Shown here: in pieces, positions 1 through 5,048 of the stretch | Layout: the number at the start of each line of letters is the position of its first letter | Position numbering within the stretch: the stretch's first letter is position 1 | Assembly (NCBI GenBank): GCA_028868235.1 | Contig: JAGWUW010000214.1 | Span: 1 to 5,048 of the forward strand | DNA length: 5,048 nucleotides | Origin: Betaproteobacteria bacterium | GTDB taxonomy: Bacteria; Pseudomonadota; Gammaproteobacteria; Burkholderiales; Rhodocyclaceae | Direction of reading: 5' to 3' | Notes under the pieces: generated by a model | What the model saw: the letters and a program-made list of their open reading frames with translations, nothing else | Databases searched by the model: none | What the model was told of the DNA's origin: nothing | Position numbers and translations under genes: made by a program

Positions 1-782
1 TGTCGCCCGAAGGCTTCGACTGGGTCTATCGCGAAATCAAGCAGGACATCCTGCTCGCCTCGATTTCCGGCGGCACCGACATCATTTCCTGCTTCGTGCT
101 TGGCAATCCGGTGCTGCCGGTCTATCGCGGTGAAATCCAGTGCCGCGGCCTGGGCATGGCGGTCGATGTGTTCAACGATGAAGGAAAACCGGTGCGTGCG
201 GAAAAAGGCGAGCTGGTGTGCACCAAGCCCTTCCCGGTCATGCCAGTTGGTTTCTGGAACGATCCGGATGGCACGAAATATCACGCCGCATATTTCGAAC
301 GTTTCGACAATATCTGGTGCCATGGCGACTTTTCAGAGCTGACGGTGCACGACGGTATGATCATCTATGGCCGCTCGGATGCCACCCTGAATCCGGGTGG
401 TGTGCGTATCGGTACAGCGGAAATCTATCGCCAGGTCGAGCAGTTGCCGGAAATCCTCGAGTCGCTGGTTATCGGCCAGGCCTGGCCACCGGGCAAGGAA
501 GACGATGTGCGGGTGGTGCTGTTTGTCCGGCTGCAAGAGGGGCATGCCCTTGATGCGGCGCTGGTCGACCGCATCAAGAAACAAATCCGTGACAACACCA
601 CGCCGCGCCATGTCCCGGCCAAGGTGGTGCAGGTGCAGGACATTCCGCGAACCAAATCGGGCAAGATCGTCGAATTGGCCGTCCGTAACGTGGTACAGGC
701 GCAGCCGGTGAAGAATGTCGAGGCGCTGGCTAATCCGGAAGCGCTGGAGTTCTTCCGGGCGCGACCTGAACTGACCGACTAG
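1..782 (+). CDS. aacS: Acetoacetyl-CoA synthetase (acetoacetate--CoA ligase), C-terminal part, 5' end outside window
   Basis: ATP-dependent cytosolic ligase of the ANL (acyl-adenylate-forming) superfamily that converts acetoacetate and CoA to acetoacetyl-CoA, feeding ketone-body use and polyhydroxybutyrate-linked carbon flow. The reading frame is open from the left edge (first full codon at 3) to TAG at 780-782, giving 259 visible residues of a family that is usually about 650 long, so roughly the last 40% is present. Visible landmarks, in order: the SGGTDI block (codons near 75-95), the WCHGDF block around 318-335, the hinge motif [15 protein letters not shown] from 369, and the C-terminal catalytic lysine in PRTKSGK (Lys codon 663-665). 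The [11 protein letters not shown] hinge and the overall wording fit acetoacetyl-CoA synthetase better than acetyl-CoA synthetase; a related short-chain acyl-CoA synthetase is the main alternative. The gene is intact at its 3' end and converges on the acyltransferase gene, overlapping it by 4 bp. Confidence 0.9.
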   Translation, partial: SPEGFDWVYREIKQDILLASISGGTDIISCFVLGNPVLPVYRGEIQCRGLGMAVDVFNDEGKPVRAEKGELVCTKPFPVMPVGFWNDPDGTKYHAAYFERFDNIWCHGDFSELTVHDGMIIYGRSDATLNPGGVRIGTAEIYRQVEQLPEILESLVIGQAWPPGKEDDVRVVLFVRLQEGHALDAALVDRIKKQIRDNTTPRHVPAKVVQVQDIPRTKSGKIVELAVRNVVQAQPVKNVEALANPEALEFFRARPELTD

Positions 783-1888
783 GTCCGGGTCGGGAGCAGG
801 GTACCGATGATCGGTACCTTGCGGGCAACTGCCAGTGCGTTGGCAAACAGCCAGCCCAAGGTGGCAGTTATGCGCCGGCTGGCTTCAGGACTTTCAATCC
901 AGCGGTAGAAGAGCGTTGCGGCAGCAATGCTGGCGGCCACGGATAGGCCGAGACAAACGAGGGTGGACAGCGCAGAATCATAGTCGGTCTGGGCGTACAG
1001 GGTATTGGCCAGCAATAGGATCGGGAAATGCACCAGGAAAATGGAGTACGAGATCTGGCCGAGGAAGGCGAGCGGGCGGAAGTTTGGCCACCGCTCGAGA
1101 AACCCTGTGCGCCGGCCAAAGCCGAGCAGCAGGGCGACGGCTAGAGCCAATGCGATGCGCAGGCGGAAATCGATGACCAGCGCAGCGATGGCGACGGTCA
1201 GCATAACCCCCAGCCAAGCCGACATCTGTTTGCGGTCCGAGGCCCACCAGGCGGCAGCGCCCAAGCCGTAGGAGCCGAAGAAATAGATCGCCCAGTTGTC
1301 CCAGCTGGCATCGCGGTTGAACCAGAACAGCGAGGCAGTGGCAACGGCTAATACCAATGCCGGCGCGACGATCCGGATGCGGCCGGACCAGAGCAGGATG
1401 GCCATCAGCGCAAACAGCTGGAAATCAATGGCGATGTACCAAACACCGGCTGACAACGCGTCGAAGCCGAGCAGGCCGTGCAGAAGCGTGGCGTGGGCCA
1501 GCCATTGCAGAAAAGTGGCGCGCGCCGGGATGGCGTCGTCTTCCATCCAGCGGTCGGCGATGGCTGCAGCGATGATGGCTAAGCTGATAGCAGCCAAGTA
1601 GGGCACGGCCAGTCGCAGATAGCGTTTCCAGATCAGCGGCAGGGGGGAGGTAGTCAGAGCTTGGCCGTTGGCTGACAAACCGCGGGCTGCCAAGAAGCCG
1701 GCGATAACCAGAAATACCTGCACGGCCATGCGTCCGTATTCGAAGAACCAGTTGAAAACGCTCGGGAAATAATCGCGTGCCGCCTCGGCCAGTGGACCGT
1801 AGGACGAAAAATGATTCATCAGCACGAGCAATGCCGCTACAGCCTTCAGGGCATCTATCAAGGGCATGCGGTTAGTGTTCTGGCTCAT
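779..1888 (-). CDS. Acyltransferase-3 family (OafA/YrhL-like) integral membrane protein
   Basis: Predicted inner-membrane O-acyltransferase of 369 residues. Family members move acetyl or other acyl groups onto surface sugars (O-antigen, exopolysaccharide, peptidoglycan) or lipids; the substrate here cannot be read from sequence. Family signs: the N-terminal block [19 protein letters not shown] with the conserved His at residue 26; an R-x-x-R pair (R89, R92) in [11 protein letters not shown] at a cytoplasmic loop; [12 protein letters not shown] at 148-159; [17 protein letters not shown] at 275-291; and the closing YRWIESP at 328-334. About ten hydrophobic helices alternate with short Arg-rich loops. 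There is no C-terminal SGNH domain, so it is the short, single-domain type. I chose ATG at 1888 over the longer frame start at 1924, because the added 12 residues look non-native. ATG at 1867 (MPLIDAL) is a real alternative, since neither start has a Shine-Dalgarno sequence. The gene lies 69 bp downstream of trhP, same strand. The TAG stop at 779-781 overlaps the stop of the convergent synthetase gene. Confidence 0.85.
   Translation of the reverse strand: MSQNTNRMPLIDALKAVAALLVLMNHFSSYGPLAEAARDYFPSVFNWFFEYGRMAVQVFLVIAGFLAARGLSANGQALTTSPLPLIWKRYLRLAVPYLAAISLAIIAAAIADRWMEDDAIPARATFLQWLAHATLLHGLLGFDALSAGVWYIAIDFQLFALMAILLWSGRIRIVAPALVLAVATASLFWFNRDASWDNWAIYFFGSYGLGAAAWWASDRKQMSAWLGVMLTVAIAALVIDFRLRIALALAVALLLGFGRRTGFLERWPNFRPLAFLGQISYSIFLVHFPILLLANTLYAQTDYDSALSTLVCLGLSVAASIAAATLFYRWIESPEASRRITATLGWLFANALAVARKVPIIGTLLPTRT
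800..818. repeat. Perfect 9-bp inverted repeat near the convergent gene ends
   Basis: GGTACCGAT (800-808) and ATCGGTACC (810-818) are exact reverse complements around a single G, so a hairpin would realistically have a 7-bp stem and a 5-nt loop. It lies inside the last codons of the acyltransferase gene and 18 bp past the synthetase stop. No T-run follows on either strand, so it is not a classical intrinsic terminator. It could help end or protect transcripts arriving from the plus strand, or it could be chance. Confidence 0.45.
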
Positions 1889-1895
1889 GGTTCGA

Positions 1896-1924
1896 ATTTT
1901 ACACTGGCCTGTTGCGGTGCACAA
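1896..1924 (-). promoter_or_regulatory. Candidate sigma-70 promoter for the acyltransferase gene
   Basis: Reading the minus strand, TTGTGC (1924-1919) is followed after exactly 17 bp by TAAAAT (1901-1896), matching 3/6 (including the TTG) and 5/6 of the consensus boxes. Transcription would start near 1889. That makes the ATG at 1888 practically leaderless and gives the ATG at 1867 a leader of about 22 nt. This is inference from motif spacing only; co-transcription from trhP remains possible, because no terminator is seen in the 69-bp gap. Confidence 0.35.
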
Positions 1925-1957
1925 AGAGGGATTCCGCGTTGATTTGTATGGTTTTTG

Positions 1958-3229
1958 TTACACAAAACGCGCGATGAAGGAATTGGTGTACATGGCTGGC
2001 AAATCGACCCAGACGCGATGGCCGCTGCCAGGGGCGACGGAAACCGGCTGGCTGTCCTTGTTTTCCATGCGGGTCAGGCGCCAGCGGTAATTGCCAACGG
2101 GATTGACGCATTCCAATTCGTCACCAAGGGCAAAGCGATTCTTGACAGCAATTTCCATGAGGCCGCGTGCAGCATCGAAGGCCACGGCGTCGCCAACATA
2201 TTGGCTGCGATCCGATTCGGAATGGCCACGCAGGTAGTTCTGGTAATCGGTGTCGTGGTGGCGCTGGTAGAAACCGTCGGTGTAGCCACGATTCGCCAGA
2301 TTTTCCAGTTCTCCGAGCAAGCTGGCGTCGAATGGACGGCCGGCAACTGCGTCGTCGATCGCCTGGCGATAGGCCTGGCAGGTACGGGCAACGTAGTAGG
2401 GGCTCTTGGTGCGGCCTTCGATTTTCAGTGAATCGACGCCAATCTCGGTTAGGCGGTGGACATGCTCGATGGCTCGCAGGTCCTTGGAGTTCATGATGTA
2501 GGTGCCGTGCTCATCTTCCTCTATCGGCATCAACTCGCCCGGGCGTTGCTTTTCCTCAAGCAGGATTTCCGCATCGCGGTCCATGAACTGTACCGCCTGT
2601 TCGGTCGGCGTATGCACCTTGTAGTCCCAACGACAGGAGTTGGTACAGGTACCTTGGTTCGGGTCGCGGTGGTTGAAGTAACCGGAGAGTAGGCAGCGTC
2701 CGGAATAGGCAATGCACAGGGCACCATGGACGAAGACTTCGAGTTCGATGTCCGGGCATTGCTGGCGGATTTCAGCCACTTCGTCGAGCGAAAGTTCACG
2801 CGACAGGATGATGCGGGTGAGTCCCAGCTTTTTCCAGAAACGGACGGCTGCCCAGTTCACCGTGTTCGATTGGACGGACAGATGGATGGGCTGCTCGGGC
2901 CAAGCCTCGCGTACCATATCGATCAGGCCAGGGTCGGACATGATCAGGGCATCCGGCTTGAGGGCGATGACCGGCGCCATGTCTGCCAGGTAGGTGGTCA
3001 GCTTGGCATTGTGCGGGAAGATGTTGCTGACGACGAAAAACCGTTTGCCGCGGGCGTGTGCCTCGGCGATGCCATCGCCCAGTTTTTCCAGGGTTCCGAA
3101 CTCGTTGTTACGTACGCGCAGGCTGTAGCGCGGCTGGCCGGCATAGATTGCATCGGCGCCAAAATCGAAGGCCGTACGCATCATGTCGAGCGAGCCGGCC
3201 GGAGCGAGAAGTTCGGGCGCCTTGCGCAT
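1958..3229 (-). CDS. trhP: tRNA uridine-34 hydroxylation protein TrhP (peptidase U32 family, YegQ-like)
   Basis: Protein of 423 residues (E. coli YegQ/TrhP is slightly longer, about 450). In E. coli TrhP makes 5-hydroxyuridine at the wobble position of tRNAs in a prephenate-dependent way, the first step toward mo5U/cmo5U. Although listed under peptidase U32, this branch is an RNA-modification factor, not a proven protease. Evidence: the N-terminus RKAPELLAPAGSLDMM with FGADAIYAG, typical of the family; and the U32 signature from E164 to S182 (E-x-F-x2-G-A-L-C-x4-G-x-C-x-L-S), giving C172 and C179. A following pair C195 and C199 (GTCTNSC) resembles the cysteines that hold a 4Fe-4S cluster in the related UbiU/UbiV proteins. 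DSLKIEGRTKSPYYV at 266-280 is also family-typical. I chose ATG at 3227-3229 because it opens exactly on this conserved N-terminus; the open frame running up to 3472 is antisense to rng. No good Shine-Dalgarno sequence is visible. It diverges from rng by 36 bp and precedes the acyltransferase gene. Other U32 paralogues (RlhA, UbiU) are less likely. Confidence 0.88.
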   Translation of the reverse strand: MRKAPELLAPAGSLDMMRTAFDFGADAIYAGQPRYSLRVRNNEFGTLEKLGDGIAEAHARGKRFFVVSNIFPHNAKLTTYLADMAPVIALKPDALIMSDPGLIDMVREAWPEQPIHLSVQSNTVNWAAVRFWKKLGLTRIILSRELSLDEVAEIRQQCPDIELEVFVHGALCIAYSGRCLLSGYFNHRDPNQGTCTNSCRWDYKVHTPTEQAVQFMDRDAEILLEEKQRPGELMPIEEDEHGTYIMNSKDLRAIEHVHRLTEIGVDSLKIEGRTKSPYYVARTCQAYRQAIDDAVAGRPFDASLLGELENLANRGYTDGFYQRHHDTDYQNYLRGHSESDRSQYVGDAVAFDAARGLMEIAVKNRFALGDELECVNPVGNYRWRLTRMENKDSQPVSVAPGSGHRVWVDLPAMYTNSFIARFV

Positions 3230-3231
3230 AG

Positions 3232-3237
3232 TAGAAT
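3232..3237 (+). promoter_or_regulatory. Candidate -10 element for rng
   Basis: TAGAAT matches 5/6 of the -10 consensus and is a form often seen in Betaproteobacteria. It would start transcription near 3244, about 22 nt before the rng ATG at 3266. No convincing -35 lies 16-18 bp upstream; that stretch is the start of trhP. Motif-based inference only. Confidence 0.35.
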
Positions 3238-3253
3238 CCAGAAAAAACCGCAA

Positions 3254-3259
3254 ATTGTA
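3254..3259 (-). promoter_or_regulatory. Candidate -10 element for trhP
   Basis: On the minus strand TACAAT (5/6 of consensus) sits 24 bp before the trhP ATG, giving a leader of about 18 nt. No clear -35 is present; the upstream DNA is the first codons of rng. It faces the rng -10 candidate within the same 36-bp gap, so the two promoters would overlap and could interfere with each other. Confidence 0.3.
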
Positions 3260-3265
3260 GAGCGT

Positions 3266-4717
3266 ATGAGCGAAGAAATCCTGATCAATTTCACGCCGCA
3301 GGAAACCCGTGTTGCCGTTATGCAACAAGGAGTTGTGCAGGAACTGCATATCGAGCGCACGGCCAGTCGAGGCTTGGTCGGTAATGTCTATCTCGGTCGC
3401 ATCTGCCGGATTTTGCCGGGCATGCAGTCGGCATTCATCGAGATCGGCCTGGAACGCACGGCTTTTCTGCATGTCGCCGATATTTGGCAGCCTCGCGAGA
3501 CTGCGACCGAGCGGCCGATCGAGCGCATCTTGGCCGAAGGTCAGAGCATTGTCGTGCAGGTGGTTAAGGATCCAATCGGCACCAAAGGGGCGCGGCTATC
3601 GACCCAGATTTCCATCGCTGGCCGCATGCTGGTCTATCTGCCGCAGGAAAAGCATATCGGCATTTCGCAGCGCATTGAGTCCGAGGCGGAGCGTGAGGCG
3701 TTGCGCGACAAGCTGACCCGCCTGATGCCACCGGATGAAAAGGGGGGCTTCATCGTGCGCACAATGGCCGAAAATGCCAGCGAGGAAGAGTTCGCCACCG
3801 ATATCGCCTATCTCAAGAAAACCTGGGCAGATATTCGCGACAAGGCCCGCGTTTCGGGCCCCCCGACTCTGCTTTACCAGGAATTGTCTCTCGGCCAGCG
3901 CGTCTTGCGCGATTTCGTCAATCCGGAAACCACGCGCATCGTCATCGACTCGCGAGAGAATTTCCAGAAGCTGACAACCTTTGCCGAGGAATACACGCCC
4001 GCCGTGTTGTCGCTGCTTGAGCACTACACCGGCCAGCGTCCGCTATTCGATCTGCATGGCGTTGAGGAGGAAATCCAAAAGGCACTCGCTCGTCGCGTCG
4101 ACCTCAAGTCTGGCGGCTACCTGATTATCGACCAGACCGAGGCGATGACAACCATCGACGTCAACACGGGGGGCTTCGTCGGTGTGCGCAATTTCGACGA
4201 CACCATTTTCAAGACCAACCTAGAAGCGGCGGTCACTATCGCCCGTCAACTGCGTTTGCGGAACCTGGGCGGCATCATTATTGTCGATTTCATCGACATG
4301 GAAAACGAGGAACACAAGAAAGCCGTACTCGACGAGTTCAACAAAGCGCTAGCCCGCGACCATACCCGGCTGACAGTCAATGGCTTCACCGCGCTGGGCC
4401 TGGTCGAGATGACGCGCAAACGGACACGGGAGTCGTTGGCCCATGTGCTGTGTCAGACTTGCCCAACCTGTGGCGGCCGAGGGGAGGTCAAGACGGCGCG
4501 CACGGTAGCTTACGAAATTCTGCGCGAGCTGTTGCGCGAAGCGCGACAGTTCAACGCACGCGAATACCGCATTCTGGCTGGACCGGACGTCGTCGACCTG
4601 TTCCTTGACGAAGAGTCACAGTCGCTGGCGATGCTGTCGGATTTCATCGGTAAGCCCGTGTCCCTCCAGTCTGAACCCAGTTATTCACCCGAGCAGTACG
4701 ACATTGTTCTGATGTAA
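3266..4717 (+). CDS. rng: Ribonuclease G (RNase E/G family endoribonuclease)
   Basis: Complete 483-residue cytoplasmic endoribonuclease (E. coli RNase G is 489) that cleaves AU-rich single-stranded RNA near 5'-monophosphate ends. Its known roles are maturation of the 16S rRNA 5' end and decay of some mRNAs. An S1 RNA-binding domain lies at about 37-125 (VGNVYLGRICRILPGMQSAF, GLERTAFLHVADI). The DNase I-like catalytic region holds the metal ligands D298 and N300 (TTIDVNTG) and D341 (VDFIDM); the 43-residue spacing of the two aspartates equals that of RNase E D303 and D346. The zinc-link CPTC (C399, C402) corresponds to RNase E C404 and C407. The protein ends soon after (EQYDIVLM) and lacks the long RNase E scaffold tail, which separates G from E. 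ATG at 3266 opens on MSEEILINFTPQETRVAV, the usual RNase G N-terminus; the open frame from 2726 is antisense to trhP. The Shine-Dalgarno sequence is weak. The gene is divergent from trhP, and its 3' end is intact although a probable mobile element begins just downstream. Confidence 0.97.
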   Translation: MSEEILINFTPQETRVAVMQQGVVQELHIERTASRGLVGNVYLGRICRILPGMQSAFIEIGLERTAFLHVADIWQPRETATERPIERILAEGQSIVVQVVKDPIGTKGARLSTQISIAGRMLVYLPQEKHIGISQRIESEAEREALRDKLTRLMPPDEKGGFIVRTMAENASEEEFATDIAYLKKTWADIRDKARVSGPPTLLYQELSLGQRVLRDFVNPETTRIVIDSRENFQKLTTFAEEYTPAVLSLLEHYTGQRPLFDLHGVEEEIQKALARRVDLKSGGYLIIDQTEAMTTIDVNTGGFVGVRNFDDTIFKTNLEAAVTIARQLRLRNLGGIIIVDFIDMENEEHKKAVLDEFNKALARDHTRLTVNGFTALGLVEMTRKRTRESLAHVLCQTCPTCGGRGEVKTARTVAYEILRELLREARQFNAREYRILAGPDVVDLFLDEESQSLAMLSDFIGKPVSLQSEPSYSPEQYDIVLM

Positions 4718-4759
4718 GATGATTTTGATTTATCGCTAGCTAACATTGATTGGTTAGTT

Positions 4760-4779
4760 CATTGTGGAACAATGGTTTT
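4760..4779 (+). terminator. Weak intrinsic-terminator-like hairpin after rng
   Basis: CATTGT (4760-4765) and ACAATG (4769-4774) form a 6-bp stem with a GGA loop, followed by GTTTT and then GTCTT. It lies 42 bp after the rng stop, in the right orientation. The stem is AT-rich and short, so termination would be weak; an alternative GTTC/GAAC pairing overlaps it. A second inverted repeat, CTAAC/GTTAG (4740-4757), lies just upstream. Confidence 0.4.
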
Positions 4780-4811
4780 GTCTTAACTCGCTTAATCCAT
4801 GTTGATCTCCG

Positions 4812-4817
4812 TATAAT
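4812..4817 (+). promoter_or_regulatory. Perfect -10 hexamer (TATAAT) upstream of the integrase gene
   Basis: TATAAT at 4812-4817 matches the sigma-70 -10 consensus fully, in a very AT-rich stretch. There is no good -35 at 16-18 bp; the nearest TTAACT (4783-4788) is 23 bp away. Transcription would start near 4824, giving a leader of about 65 nt that contains the 12-bp repeats. A promoter lacking a -35 could depend on an activator, but this is inference. Confidence 0.5.
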
Positions 4818-4835
4818 TAAAATATCCCGTTTATG

Positions 4836-4871
4836 GGTAGCTGGATTGGTAGCTGGGTCGGTAGCTACCTA
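4836..4871 (+). repeat. Three tandem 12-bp direct repeats beginning GGTAGC
   Basis: Copies start at 4836 (GGTAGCTGGATT), 4848 (GGTAGCTGGGTC) and 4860 (GGTAGCTACCTA), exactly 12 bp apart. The GGTAGCT core is invariant and the rest degenerates. The third copy opens with a perfect 10-bp palindrome, GGTAGCTACC (4860-4869). A related sequence, GCTAGCTAAC (4735-4744), matches it at 8 of 10 positions. The array sits between the -10 and the ribosome binding site of the integrase gene, where an operator or recombination-protein binding sites would be expected. It is too short and has no spacers, so it is not a CRISPR. Confidence 0.7.
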
Positions 4872-4879
4872 TTGCATTC

Positions 4880-4885
4880 GGAGGT
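4880..4885 (+). promoter_or_regulatory. Strong ribosome binding site (GGAGGT) of the integrase gene
   Basis: GGAGGT is a near-perfect Shine-Dalgarno sequence 4 nt before the ATG at 4890. It decides that start over an in-frame ATG at 4833, which lacks any such site. It is also far stronger than the sites of rng, trhP or the acyltransferase gene. Confidence 0.75.
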
Positions 4886-4889
4886 GGCG

Positions 4890-5048
4890 ATGGCGAAAAT
4901 TCAGTCCAACTTACTCAGTGACGTTCAGTTGAGGAAATGGGTTCGTGCAGGTGTTCCCGTTGCGAAGTCTGATGGTGGTGGTCTTACCTTCACGCTCTCA
5001 GCTGCTGGTGCCGCAACCTGGATTTTGCGTTTCCAACATGGAGGTCGA
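4890..5048 (+). CDS. Tyrosine-type site-specific integrase, N-terminal fragment (arm DNA-binding domain, DUF4102-like), truncated by window end
   Basis: Only the first 53 residues are visible; the frame is open to the last base. The segment KSDGGGLTFTLSAAGAATW followed by ILRFQHGGR (residues 26-53) matches the layout of the N-terminal arm-binding domain of P4-type phage/island integrases (typically SDGGGLYL.V...G.K.W..RYR..GK). Such proteins insert and excise prophages and genomic islands; the catalytic R...H-x-x-R...Y domain would lie outside the window, so activity cannot be judged. The start at 4890 is set by GGAGGT at 4880-4885; an upstream in-frame ATG at 4833 would add 19 residues made mostly of the repeat-encoded GSWI-GSWV-GSYL. 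A 60-base sample is about 53% GC, lower than rng. The gene reads away from rng into the presumed element. The family call rests on one domain, so the subgroup is uncertain. Confidence 0.78.
   Translation, partial: MAKIQSNLLSDVQLRKWVRAGVPVAKSDGGGLTFTLSAAGAATWILRFQHGGR

Larger units (their letters stand above)
4718..4889. other. AT-rich junction between rng and an integrase gene (probable left border of an integrated element)
   Basis: These 172 bases carry no gene and are about 41% GC by hand count (about 34% over 4718-4830), against 58% in a 60-base sample of rng. They hold a hairpin with a U-rich tail, a perfect TATAAT and a 12-bp repeat array. The attachment site is expected in or near this stretch or in the 3' end of rng, but it cannot be pinned down without the far end of the element. 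No tRNA or tmRNA 3' end is recognisable here. Confidence 0.6.

Noticed and set aside
1296..1601. 101-codon open frame on the plus strand
   Set aside because: It is antisense to the acyltransferase gene and its Ser/Ala/Arg-rich wording is typical of a shadow frame.
1955..2431. 158-codon open frame on the plus strand
   Set aside because: It is antisense inside trhP with no recognisable domain; long antisense frames are expected in GC-rich coding DNA.
2726..3265. 540-bp N-terminal extension of the rng frame
   Set aside because: It is fully antisense to trhP, has no family resemblance, and RNase G has its normal N-terminus and length when started at 3266.
3230..3472. 81-codon N-terminal extension of the trhP frame
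   Set aside because: It is antisense to the first part of rng; the conserved U32 N-terminus begins at the ATG at 3229.
4836..4871. Possible CRISPR fragment
   Set aside because: The copies are contiguous 12-mers with no spacers, far below CRISPR repeat length.
4718..4889. tRNA or tmRNA 3' end as attachment target
   Set aside because: No cloverleaf, T-arm motif (GGTTCGAnTCC) or CCA end could be found on either strand.
4750..4932. 60-codon open frame on the plus strand
   Set aside because: It overlaps the integrase start in another frame, has no ribosome binding site, and crosses the promoter and repeat array.

Overview
The window looks like the chromosome of a betaproteobacterium, most likely of the Rhodocyclales (Dechloromonas/Azonexus-like). 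This rests on the moderately high GC content, the style of the RNase G and tRNA-hydroxylase proteins, and TAGAAT-type -10 elements. It is recognition from memory, not a database result. Four core-type genes fill positions 1-4717, and the first 53 codons of a mobile-element integrase lie at the right edge.

Layout: (1) Positions 1-782, plus strand: the C-terminal 259 residues of an acetoacetyl-CoA synthetase (ketone-body/PHB-linked carbon metabolism), cut by the left edge. (2) Positions 779-1888, minus strand: a 369-residue integral-membrane acyltransferase-3 (OafA-like) protein. Its TAG stop shares the palindrome CTAG with the TAG stop of the convergent synthetase gene. (3) Positions 1958-3229, minus strand: a U32-family protein best assigned as TrhP, the prephenate-dependent tRNA U34 hydroxylation protein. 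It lies 69 bp upstream of the acyltransferase gene in the same direction, with a candidate promoter in the gap. (4) Positions 3266-4717, plus strand: ribonuclease G (rng), complete, divergent from trhP across only 36 bp with facing -10-like hexamers. (5) Positions 4718-4889: an AT-rich gap (about 41% GC by hand count; about 34% in its first 113 bases) with a weak terminator-like hairpin, a perfect TATAAT, and three 12-bp tandem repeats ending in the palindrome GGTAGCTACC. (6) Positions 4890-5048, plus strand: the N-terminal arm-binding region of a tyrosine-type integrase, preceded by a strong GGAGGT ribosome binding site and running off the window.

The two central genes both act in RNA metabolism: TrhP in tRNA wobble-base modification, and RNase G in rRNA maturation and mRNA decay. 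They are divergently expressed from a very compact control region. The right end appears to be the left border of a genomic island or prophage inserted just after rng without damaging it. Whatever the island carries lies outside the window. No complete undescribed system can be demonstrated here. The most promising lead is the island border and the repeat/palindrome array in front of its integrase.
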